NCBI GenBank assembly: GCA_003640385.1
Contig: RCAB01000460.1
Location: 1 to 48,238, forward strand
DNA from: Setaria digitata
Lineage: Eukaryota; Nematoda; Chromadorea; Rhabditida; Setariidae
Length of the DNA stretch: 48,238 nt
Direction of reading: 5' to 3'
Shown here: positions 23,914 to 34,212 of the stretch, piece by piece
Layout of the letters: every line of letters begins with the position of its first letter
Position numbering within the stretch: the stretch's first letter is position 1
The notes under the pieces: model-generated
Seen by the model: only the letters and a program-made list of their open reading frames with translations
Databases searched by the model: none
What the model was told of the DNA's origin: nothing
Program-made: the position numbers and the translations under genes

Positions 23914-23919
23914 AATAAA
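23914..23919 (+). terminator. Poly(A) signal AATAAA for the SH2-kinase gene
   Basis: AATAAA lies about 100 bases after the stop codon at 23809-23811, a usual distance for a nematode 3' UTR. Confidence 0.6.
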
Positions 23920-25300
23920 TATTCACGTAATTTAGGTAAAATTTAGAGTGGCAGAAAACTTCATTTAAGAATATTAAACAAAAACAAAATTTCGATCCTC
24001 ATAAACTCACAGTAATTTAGTTATTCATATAATCAATTTTACTTCATTCGCATCAGTAATTTTCTAATTAACTTTGTGTGATCTCTAAGCATCATACAAA
24101 TACTGTAAAGATTTCATCCAAATTCGAATGTTATAAAAAAAATTCCATAATTCCAATGAATTTTTTTTCTTTTTTTTTTTAATGAATTGGATACCATTTC
24201 TACAAATAACATTTAGTAGGATACATTGTTGACGGAATTAAACATCTCCGATTACACAGCTCACCTGCCAAAAAGCCAATTATATTCAGGGCTCAAAAGG
24301 ATATCCAGAAACGAAGCCTAGACTAGAAGTCGTCAATCGTCAAAACACTGAAAGCAACTATCGTCTAGCTTTTACTCATTCATTTATTGTTTGGCCAAGC
24401 ATAAATTCTAAATATTTTCCATTAGACTTAAAATGCTAAGTGGTTGAATCTTAGGTATAACATCGAGAATGAGGTAATATTTCAAAAACCTGTCTAATGA
24501 GCATTTAAAAATTGTCTTATTTTATTTGCTTTTTTCAAATTGATAATTCACGCAAAGATTCGTTTTCACGCTTTTTGTAAGTGATGGTACATAAATGTAT
24601 TGATGATATAAATTTTCACTTTTACTTTTCTTAACTGATAACATTATCAGTTGCGTTAGTGTAAATCGAAATAATCGCTTTGAATATCGCATTTTATCGA
24701 CTTTCATTCTTTAATAATTTCGATAAGAGGTGGATCTAATAATAAATTTTGCTTATAATAGCTTTCTAAGTAAATAATTTATTCACTAAAATAGAAAAAA
24801 ACTTAGGAAACTTTTAAATTTTTTAAGTTCTCGAGAAATGAATTGTGTACGGATAAATGATGCCCTTCAAAACAAGAAAAACAATTAAACAATGGCAATT
24901 TTGAAAAGTGAAATATTTCTCGGAAGAATTCACTTGTCAAATAATATGAATATTTTTAAATTTTATGGTAAGCTTTGAGAATGTTTTATGAACTGCTAAT
25001 GGATTTTTCGGTTCTAACAGAAATGCGAATTTATGGGATACTTTTTTGGGGCAATTATCTACAAGAAATTTATTTTTTCTTTTTGTAGCAGTTCAAAAAA
25101 TAGCTGTATAAAGTGGCACGTCTCAAATTATCAAATCTTTGTCAGTGATAAGTAAGTGCTTGAATCAAATAGTCCATGGCAGATCTCTTTGCTTTTTTTC
25201 GTTTTCGAAAGCATATATTAGTGATGAAATTTAAAAATTTCAACAACAATCAAGGAAATAAGGGATGAAACGACTGATTGTGCAAATTTGTGTTCCATAG

Positions 25301-25414
25301 GGATTAGCAACAGAAATGATTGAGGTTGGAAGGGAAGAGGATGGCAGAAGTTGCTCGGATAACACGTCAGTGATTAATTTTGAGCGATTGAATCTCGAAG
25401 ATGAAGGGATATGA
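25301..25414 (+). other. Possible isolated terminal exon (37 codons)
   Basis: After an acceptor-like TTCCATAG (to 25300) a frame runs 37 codons to TGA at 25412-25414. It is acidic and polar (EVGREEDGRSCSDNTSV, then NLEDEGI at the end). Base composition differs from the flanks. No partner exon was found, so coding status is unproven. Confidence 0.2.
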
Positions 25415-26430
25415 TAAAGTAATGGGCTCAGCCGACTAGGCTAACTCTTCGAGATCTATTTTAGCCTGAAGTGAGATACGGAAGAAGGCAGAGGTTAGCG
25501 ATGGTCCCTGAGGGCATAGAAAGAGTAATAATGATGAACGGAATGATCAAGCGAACAAATGTCCTCTTTTCGATCGGTTGTATAAGCCAAATTATCAGAT
25601 AACTGAGAGAGAATGCTAACTGATTGTCCTCCATTCTAAATTTCGATATTCAATTTGTACAATCAAAAACAAATTAGATTAGCTTAGGTTTTCATAGCAA
25701 AACAAATATTTGTAGATCATTTTAACCTATAATTAATTTCGATATTTAATTCAAAATCACTCGAATGAGTAAGGACAGATAATGTTCTCATAATAAAGTA
25801 TGCGTATATAACTTTGACAAAATATCTCTTTTTTCTGTTGTTTATAAAATTTTTTCAATTTGTTAGATATAAATGTTATTTAATAGGAAAAAAATGGATG
25901 GTTTATTCCATTTTCTCGAGATGGGTTAGATTAATGTTTGCTTTATTATCCTGTTCTATTTCATTGCTTTGTAATATAGTATTACTATTTGACAACTGCA
26001 TAATCGATTGGATGAGAAATAAGAATGCGATAGATTTTAAACTTTAGATAGAACTGAGAAGTTTAGAAAATTAATTACTAGTTGAAGTTGACAGTTTAGA
26101 GATTTAACAAGTTAGCTGCTATCTACCATACACTTCCAACTAATTACATCTAGCAAAATACTTTCTTCAATATATTTAAGAATGAGTTTCTATCTCAAAT
26201 ATCTAACTAATCGCGAAGAATCACCGCGTGAAGAAGTTTTATTCCCGCGAACTCCTGCCCCAATCAATCCCTCTGCTGTCTTCATGAATCATGTCCAAGA
26301 ATCCTTGTCCTCACAAACCCCCGTCCTCATGAATCCTATTTTATCTCCACTAAGCTCTGTCCTCGACCTTAATTCTACTGCACGGATTATTAGTGAATAG
26401 AGCAAAGCACTTTCGAATTAAACTAATATA

Positions 26431-26441
26431 TGAGTGTGTGT

Positions 26442-26507
<66 letters not shown>

Positions 26508-26508
26508 N
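26431..26508. repeat. (TG)n microsatellite ending at an unresolved base (N)
   Basis: About 35 TG units interrupted by two GAG variants near the left end; position 26508 is N. The long open frames through it on both strands are repeat translations. The N suggests assembly or sequencing trouble at the repeat edge. Confidence 0.97.
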
Positions 26509-27220
26509 AAGCGATAATATCAGTAAAACACGAAACGAAACACATTCTGATAAAGCACGAAAAATTTTTTCCTCATTTTCGGAGAGGTTCCGCCTTCTTC
26601 TAAATTTTAAAATTTTCTCAATTAGGCCAAAAGCAATCTGATACCCATCCATCACTCTTACGGCTCTTTTATTTTGCTCCATAAAATAGAACTTGACAAC
26701 TGTTATCAGAAGAATGATATCCTTTTATCTTCCTATTCTAAACTTCCTTTATTTCTTAAATTGTTCACGCATGCCATTTCAAGGTAATGTGAAATTACCG
26801 GAATTCTACAAAGCATGGAAAAGTATTTCTCTTCACTTCTCTATATTCCATCAACCATTTTCAAATTTCTACCCTTCTAAATTTTGCAATTACAGTAATT
26901 AATGTCATCGTTGCTTCAACTGATACTGATTATTGTTAATTGTTATGCAAATTTCAGCTTAAATTATTATCTGCCAAAAGCAGTTTTTAGAGGAATTCGT
27001 GAAACATTATTGCATTTAACTGAGTCAAAAATTGCATCAGTCAGTTTGAGCAAGGCATTTCTTCTCATTTTATAACAAATCAAACTTATATTTCAAATTT
27101 AAAATTCCATGCAGTCATAGTATTTTGCATTACATACAGTCTTGCTGTAATGCCTAACTTAACTTTTCTGCAGTTAAAAAAAAAATACACTTATTGCTTC
27201 CAATCTATTTTAACGGTAAT

Positions 27221-27242
27221 AATTTCCAGGAATAGAGCAATT
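27221..27242 (+). promoter_or_regulatory. Likely spliced-leader acceptor of gene A
   Basis: AATTTCCAG ends at 27229, 13 bases before the ATG at 27243. Such a short leader is typical of trans-spliced nematode messages and supports this start over the longer frame opening at 27150. Confidence 0.55.
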
Positions 27243-29125
27243 ATGCAAGTGCTAATTAGCTTAGCTGTAATAACAGCAGCTCGATTGGAGTCAATCCTTT
27301 CTTCAGTAGAAAACAGTATCAACTACTGGATCGAATTAGAACTTCAAGCAGTGCACTGGAAGCCAACATGTCTTACCACGGGAGGATGCGCTAATCCACG
27401 TTTTAGAATCTCTAAATCTAACAAATTTAACGCAGAAACAATTTCTGTCAGTTGGAGCATTACGGAAAATTTTGTTGAGGTCAAAACTTCTTACGTCATT
27501 CTCTTGACCTATTCTCATAACTTAGCAATTCTGATTCGCAAACTGAGCATTAAGAACGGATAGGAAGAAATCTAAATCTAAGGACGGTAAATGTACTACT
27601 AAACTTAATTACATAAACAGCACTCAAGGGACGAACATGAAAATCATCTGTACAACTTCTCAAATGGAATTCATTTTTAGAGACATTCTCGAAAATTCAT
27701 TACTCACTGGATGAATGGAAAGCCTCACGAAATTACCCTTCAGTGTGATGTCATTGGTATGGATCCATTATACGGATTCTCGCGAACTTGCGATACCACG
27801 CAGAACATCGAGATATTCAAGGAGAAAGAAGAAATTGAGGTTCCAGATAGTCTAAATTTCGCGGTTTATTTGAACTTAAGATTGCATCTATGATGCAGAA
27901 GGAATGTTATTTTGGTACTCCATGTTATCATTATCAACTCTAGCAGGCTGGAAAAAGTTTAGTGTGATATTCAATATAAAACAAAAGAAAAAAAGGACTT
28001 ACTAGAACCAAATGCACAGTACATTTGTGACAATTTAAGTTTTTGCTGATAAATGATCAGTTCAATTAAGTGATTTCTAAACTAAAAGTGAAATGAATGA
28101 GAAGGTTTGGCAAATCAAGTCTCTTCCTAATTTATATCAACTCATGCTTGACACACTTAGAAGACATCTCGTACTAATTAATCAGACGATTGACAATTCA
28201 TAGATTCCTCAGTAATATTAGAGTTTTTAGGACTATCCAATGCTAGCATCAGAAGATCGACTTTCACTTAATGAGCAGCTTGGGAAACTTATTGTTGAAA
28301 TTCGAGCTAAATGTTTTAATGCTTCATTTGCTGTCCAGAAGTACATGAAGCTCTGTCCGTGGTGTTCAGAACAAGATGGCATGACCTTAATCGAATCCGC
28401 ACCTGAGGTAATTGTAATCTTTTAATGAAATTTTCAGAATTTGATTTCTTAAACCATCCAGAATTCATTTACACTAACAAACTATGTAAAATTGCAGTAT
28501 GAATCAGATGAACAAGATGCTACAAATAAAATGGACCCGATAGAGAAATTTATTCACTATTTTACCGGCGAACAACCTTTGCTCCTATTTCTGTTAAGCT
28601 TATCGTTAATTAGCCTACTAGGCTTGATATGCTCACTCCTAATTATAAGAAAGCAACGTCACTTCATATCGATGCTACAAAAACCACCACAAATATTGCA
28701 CCCTACCAATCATTTGAATTCAAATACATATTTATACTCGGAACAGCTAACGAAACCAGCTGAAAATTCTGATGATAGGTTGGTGCTGATCTGCAAACTT
28801 TAATATTGCTCTCAAGAAAATTCTAAGTTTCTGTTTGTAAAAAGTTTTCGTTGGAAATGATTACAATTCCAGGTACGATATTCCATGGGATCAGAAGTGT
28901 ATTTTACAACGATTCTGGATAAATGAGAAATCTAACACTCCCAGCGGCTACGCAGCAGTTGATTCAAAAATTTTGAATCGAACTTCAACTCCGACTTTAA
29001 GGTCCTTACCGTACTTTTCACGTAGAGCAACGATCACGGGAACTATTTCAACTATGTCGAAACACTTTTCACCGAATTCCTCGCTATACGAACATCATGA
29101 AGACAGTGGCCTGGATTCTGTCTAA
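27243..29125 (+). CDS. Type I membrane protein, paralog A (long signalling-like tail)
   Basis: Five exons: 27243-27479, 27681-27863, 28231-28407, 28498-28778, 28873-29125; phases 0,0,0,2; 376 residues. Residues 1-17 look like a signal peptide (MQVLISLAVITAARLES). The ectodomain (about 20-225) is beta-rich with IELELQ, a CLTTGGC pair, a GMDPLYGFSRTCD motif and CPWC. TM is about 227-249, followed by IRKQRH. The cytoplasmic tail (about 250-376) is Ser/Thr/Pro-rich, has YDIPW at 294-298 and ends HHEDSGLDSV. The family is not recognised; the ectodomain pattern could be a C2-like or immunoglobulin-like sandwich, which is a guess. The downstream paralog shares the ectodomain and intron phases. The tail motifs suggest a receptor or adhesion molecule that recruits cytosolic partners. 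The exon 1 (GAG|GTCAAA) and exon 2 (GCG|GTTTAT) donors are weak but phase-correct. Confidence 0.75.
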
Positions 29126-29258
29126 CGTATTGTTCATGAGTAAAATCGGCTAGAGCCAAATGATTCAAGACTGAAATATCTAAACTGATCTCTTCTAACT
29201 ATTCAATCACCTTATGTATCTCTGGATCAGAACCAATAACGATTTATTGCTAATGAAA

Positions 29259-29264
29259 AATAAA
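29259..29264 (+). terminator. Poly(A) signal AATAAA of gene A
   Basis: AATAAA 134 bases after the stop; another AATAAA-like sequence follows near 29276. Confidence 0.5.
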
Positions 29265-29366
29265 TAAGCCATAAAAATAAATAAGTCCATAAAATTGAAA
29301 TTTGACCTACTTAACTGACAGTTGTTTAACTATTACTTCCTCAATAATAAAATGAATTAAAGCTAT

Positions 29367-29414
29367 CCAAATAGAGTATGGAAGACTTCGAGAATGCTTC
29401 CATACTCCAATTGG
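29367..29414. repeat. 18-bp inverted repeat with 12-base loop
   Basis: Left arm CCAAATAGAGTATGGAAG (29367-29384) pairs with 29397-29414 at 16 of 18 positions; the inner 11 bases (GAGTATGGAAG) are perfect. It lies about 240 bases past the gene A stop. Confidence 0.8.
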
Positions 29415-30483
29415 ACTAGCCCATCTATAAGAAAAGGTAAATTATTGAATCTTAACAATAGTGGCAATCTTTTTTGTCAGCGATAACAATTGGTAATAAA
29501 TCGTAATGATTTCTTTATTTTAATTTCCTTTGTCTTCTTGAAGGATCTTAGATTCTTTGTACAGCTATGTTTTGTATTGAGTTTCACAAATTGCTCTAAC
29601 TTCTGTGTTACGTACATATACATAAATATATATTGAATAATTTAATTGTCTTTAGGAGACATTTGTTTTGCGTGAAAACTCATTTACGCAGAGGGAAAAA
29701 ATCAAAATAAAAACTTTTTATCAGTTAGAAAGTGAACAGACAAAAATTATAACTTCGGCAACAAAAATGTGATAGTAAAAAATTCCAAGAAATTGGTCCA
29801 GTAATAAAGTCGCCCTAATAAAAATAACCTATTTGTGTAAAGCAGTATCAAAAAAACGGCCTAGTAGTGTCTATCCATTGCTAAACGTATAACTATTTTA
29901 TTACATTCCCTTGAATACAAAATATAACATTATGGAAGGTAGAGTGAAGCCAAGCAGAATCAATATTTTCTTAAAATAATAATGAATGTAAATGTGCGCT
30001 TGTCACTATCAAAGTCAAAATGATCGATTGTCATTATATTGATAAGGATGAAGAAAACAAATAAATAAATAAAAAAGTAAAAAATGGAATATCTGTAGTA
30101 ACATTAGGGTAAAAAATATAAATGGTCATGCTTTGTTGAACAAAAAATGAATTAAAAACTGAAGGGACTAAATTTGCTTAGGTCTTATAATGCTTTCTAA
30201 TTTAAAATTTAATTTTTTAAAACTAATAAGTTGTGCAATTACTAACTACTGATCTATGCTTGAAAGTAATCCCAATCAATAAAATATCGTTTATCTTTTC
30301 ATTTTTTCGCTTTGAACTCGACGAATAATTATTAATAACGTAAGATGGTCAAACTGCATAGGACTTTCAAAAGTTTTTTTTTACTGAGAGATCGCGATCA
30401 ATCGTGAAAACAGCACCTTGGGGTCATCCATTCGACGCGTAAGTGGTAACCTCTGTCCATTTCATAGACATCCAATTATACAG

Positions 30484-30527
30484 TTAATAATTAACCAGAT
30501 ATATATATATATATCTGTTAATTATAA
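30484..30527. repeat. AT-rich palindrome centred on (AT)n
   Basis: TTAATAATTAACCAGATATA on the left pairs with a right arm that ends CTGTTAATTATAA; one unpaired base and an ATATAT core. It could extrude as a cruciform. It sits about 400 bases upstream of gene B. Confidence 0.75.
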
Positions 30528-30880
30528 GTTTGTTTTTATTTTTTTTTAATAATATTTATTACGAAGAACTGTTTGGACACTTCTTTTGTCTTAACCTGAA
30601 ACTCAAATAATATTGCTACTATTTTACTGATAACGATGCTTACTAGTTCAGCTATTAACTTTTGCCAAAAGTAAAAAACACACTTAAAATTAAAATTTAA
30701 AATAGAGATGCGAAATTAAGATATAAGAGAAGGCTGAACACTAATCATAATCATATTTTATCGCAGAATAATAATTTCACCATTTAGTTAGTACAATTTA
30801 TTGAGTTTTTAATAAAAAAGTCACAAGTCAATAGATATACATGAATTAACGGCGTAAAGTCTAAATGATCAAATGTCTGC

Positions 30881-30895
30881 ATTTCAGATATCGAT
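30881..30895 (+). promoter_or_regulatory. Likely spliced-leader acceptor of gene B
   Basis: ATTTCAG ends at 30887, eight bases before the ATG at 30896. The arrangement matches that of paralog A. Confidence 0.55.
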
Positions 30896-32721
30896 ATGCA
30901 GTTGTTATTTTCCGTAGTATTGCTTCTTACTGTTATCATTTGTCATGTGTTATCAGAAATGTTCTGGTCAGATGTGAAACTGATAGAATTACACTGGTTA
31001 AAACAGTGTGATTTACGTGATACGTGCATTCAACCGACGCTTCAGTTACGTTTGTTCAACATCTTCAACAATGAAACTATTTCGAAAACTCTGACAGTGA
31101 ACTTCGTTGAACCAAAGGTTATATGCCCATGGAAGAAATATGATGGTTTTTTTTTAAATTGCATTTCAAAAATTTTACAAAATTTAAGAATGACAGAATT
31201 GATCTGATAACATACTGGGACAAAGGAACACCTAATATGATCGCCTTAACTATCAGTGTTAAGGGAATTGATCCTGATTATGATTTCTCGAGACTTTGCG
31301 ATTCCAGTGCAACTATTTTTCCGTTTCAGTTGGTTAGCCATTTTCTTCACGATTGCAGATGTTCTTCCACGAATTTATAACCTAATCATTATCCATAAAT
31401 CTGTTTGGTTATTATTTAAATAATGCTTGATGAGGGGATAATATGAATAATAATCATTTTAGAACAATAAATTGGAAGTGTCAGGCATTTGTTTCAAAGT
31501 GCAACTAACTTTTACAGTACATTTCGATCGATGTCCACAATGGACAACTTCGTTGACTGTAAGTACCAAATTGAAATGGAATAAAATTCAAAATTTAGAC
31601 GACAGGCAGCATATAAAAAGAGTTTATTTGGTCATCATATGTACATCTATGATTTCAGCATTTTTATTGACCATTGGAAATTATATTTGAAATTTGTTAT
31701 TTTCATTACTGTTTGGGATTTATATTTGGAATCTGTTATTTTATTTCGTTTTAATCTGATTCAAATAATTTTTTTGCTGTTCTTCCTGACTGTTAATTTC
31801 TTCAATTTTCACTTAATTATTGAATGATGTGTAAATGAATACGCACTAAATATATCAAAATTTGCTTCCAATCTAATGCATAAATCAAAGGAATGATAAG
31901 AGAGAAGGAAGCAATCAATTCTGTTAATAAATTAGTAAAAATTAATAAAAGTTAAACTTAAGATGAATGTATGGTCAACAAATTGGATTATTAATAGAAA
32001 TTCGTCTTGCACTTTTTTGTAATCACTATCTACATCAAGATTAAAAAAATTATGAGTGTTAATGATTTGATCAATCAATAAAAGAACTGGGCTTTGCAAA
32101 AAATTTTGATTTTTTTTAATGGATGTAGTCAATAAGAATGGCAATTTTTTATTTTCAGGATGGAACTCATGAAAAGACTTCAAAAATTCCTTTAGCAGTG
32201 GCTATTGGATGTTTAATTATATTTTTAATGCTAGTTAATTTTTTCCTCATTCTAAATCGGACCTTAGAGCTGGGACATAAAATAAAGACTCAAATTAAAC
32301 GGTATATTATTGATTCCAACGCGAGAATTTATTCCTGTCTTGAGTTATGCTCAAGATTTTTTGCAAATATAATTGTTTTTTGCCATTTATTTGTTTCTAA
32401 TTTCGAATTCTTTTTTTTTTTTTGAAATTGTCGAATTCTTTTTAGAGATTCCCGTTAAGTCAGGAATTTCTATTTCGATTATATAACTGACTGGTTGAGA
32501 AACGTTTATGTTAAGTTAAATTCAGAATGTCAGTGTGTAAAACCATGATGTCAAACACTGGTTGTTTGAACTCACCAGAAAATTCCCGAAAATCAGGAAT
32601 TTCTTCAGTTAGCGCTCAGCTTTCAGTCCTGAATCTGACCAAATTTGAACCTGCCTTATTTACTCAAGAAAAGCCACTTTCTGCCAATTCATCATATTGT
32701 AATTCCGTAATGCAGTATTAA
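30896..32721 (+). CDS. Type I membrane protein, paralog B (short tail)
   Basis: Five exons: 30896-31117, 31189-31332, 31463-31558, 32159-32301, 32526-32721; phases 0,0,0,2 as in paralog A; 266 residues. A clear signal peptide (LLFSVVLLLTVIICHVLS) is followed by an ectodomain with IELHW, a QCDLRDTC pair, a NETIS glycosylation site (also AETIS in A), LITYWDKGTPNMIALTISV, GIDPDYDFSRLCD and ICFK…RCPQW. TM is about 164-186 (IPLAVAIGCLIIFLMLV). The tail is about 80 residues, Ser-rich (KSGISSVSAQLSV), and lacks the YDIPW and DSGLDSV elements of A. Membrane receptor or adhesion role inferred; ligand and family unknown. The exon 2 acceptor (AATTTAAG) is unusual, but frame and homology to A support it. 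Confidence 0.7.
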
Positions 32722-32750
32722 AATTTATCAGGTTAGCTGCTAGTTTTTTT

Positions 32751-32756
32751 AATAAA
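32751..32756 (+). terminator. Poly(A) signal AATAAA of gene B
   Basis: AATAAA begins 30 bases after the stop codon, implying a very short 3' UTR. Confidence 0.55.
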
Positions 32757-34212
32757 ATTTTTATAGACTTCAAAAACCAAAAGCCATTTCTTTCTCAGTT
32801 TCAGTCAGTTTTAACAAATAAAAGAAAAAAATTATTAGAAGTTCTCTAAAATTCTTCGTATTTCACTTTTTGTTGCTTTTCATTCCTTTCAAATCATATT
32901 ACAGTTTAACTTATAAATTAATCACTTCCTCTAGCAACATGGATATCAGTACCGCTTCACGGGTGTGTCGCAACCAGATTCATTCCCTGTACTACTTAAA
33001 CGGTTAGTTACTAAACCACAAACTTTTCTTCGTCATTTTGAACAAACCTTTCGGAAGTGCTTTTCTCGAATGTTAGAAATTTGACTTAGGGGATCACTGT
33101 TATTTGGTAATAAATGAATAATGCCAGGTTGTCTTGGAAGTTCCAAACAACGAAGAATGTATAACTAACTAATGATGCGATCAATGTGGTAAACGTTACG
33201 ATTCGATTCTCCTAGCGTACGTTTCAGTTAGACGTGCAGCAACGCTAAATCCACGTGCTATGCATAATGTAAAATTTTCTTGCGCAATCGTGATTTCTTC
33301 ATTTTCTGATATCCATTTCAACATATTTCTAGTGGTTACGTAACTAAGCCTCTTTTGTAAATTATCAAATTCCCTTCTATCATTGCTGATGAGAACTCAA
33401 CGCCCATTTTTCCAATTAATACAGTAGCCATTCTAACTTTTCTACCTTTTCTCTACTGTCTTTTTATCTATTCGATATACTTCATCCTACACATTAACTG
33501 CTTTCATGACGAAGATACGGTGACGCCGATACTGATGTTGATCTGACTCATTGCAAATTTCTCATGTCACTTTTTATCGTAATCATATGAAATTTCAGTC
33601 ATTTTGTTTTATTTGAAGTTGGTCTATGACGTCGACATATTCCGTACATAAAGAACTAGCATTTCAAAGATTCGATATTCTGCAAACATACATACTGAAG
33701 GTGAAGTAACACATGACACATTAAAGTTTTAAAATATTTGTCCTCCTCAATTAATTGACTGCCAATCTTTAGAAGATAGTTCTCTCGAATACAAGGAATT
33801 TGAGAGGGAAATGAGCGACGCATGTGCAAATTCGAAAATCTCTCTTTTTCTTAAGACAAAATCGCATTGAACATTCAAGATAAGAACAATAAAGCGTGAC
33901 GAGACTCAAATTTTCATAATGGTAGTGTCCTGAGCCGTGGTCTGAGCAATGAAATACGTGCTTCTGAGCTTCGTGCTGTGCTGGAACGATCTTATCGAAT
34001 TTCTATGTTTGCGTCTGGAATTTCATTTTTTTGACTGATTCCATATTTTGGATTTGGCTTGTTTCTTTTTTTATTAATTGCAGGTTTCGTTTGAATTTTA
34101 GTTGTGGAAAACTGTCCTGAAATTGTTCTTTCTTTCGAAAGTTGTGTGACATAGGACTTTGCTCGACTGTGGATTTCGAACTGGATTGCTAGCATTTTCA
34201 GGATCAGTTTGA
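32757..34212. other. Intergenic region, probably including missing 5' part of the NUP50 gene
   Basis: I looked here for the conserved N-terminal segment of NUP50 (Trp followed by acidic residues) and did not find it. A short frame at 32939-33001 (MDISTASRVC start) precedes a donor-like sequence but does not join in phase. Overlapping minus-strand frames at 33992-34310 show no exon structure. Promoter elements of the nucleoporin gene are expected in this interval. Confidence 0.4.

Larger units (their letters stand above)
23920..27228. other. Intergenic region with microsatellite and a possible lone exon
   Basis: Mostly AT-rich with no supported gene chain. 25.26-25.56 kb is less AT-rich and holds a 37-codon frame after an acceptor (separate entry). 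26182-26400 is open for 72 codons, but its Pro-rich text arises from imperfectly repeated TCATGAATC phrases and has no homology I recognise. A (TG)n tract and one unresolved base occur at 26.4-26.5 kb. Confidence 0.5.
29265..30886. other. Intergenic region between paralogs A and B
   Basis: 1.6 kb without a supported gene. It holds two inverted repeats (29367-29414 and 30484-30527, listed separately) and AT-rich DNA that should include the promoter of gene B. Confidence 0.6.

Noticed and set aside
26182..26400. 72-codon Pro/Ser-rich plus-strand frame
   Set aside because: Its text comes from short repeated TCATGAATC-type phrases, and no splice partners or homologues are recognisable.
26350..26682. 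Long frames on both strands across 26.4-26.7 kb
   Set aside because: They run through the TG microsatellite (poly Val-Cys or His-Thr) and an N; no gene evidence.
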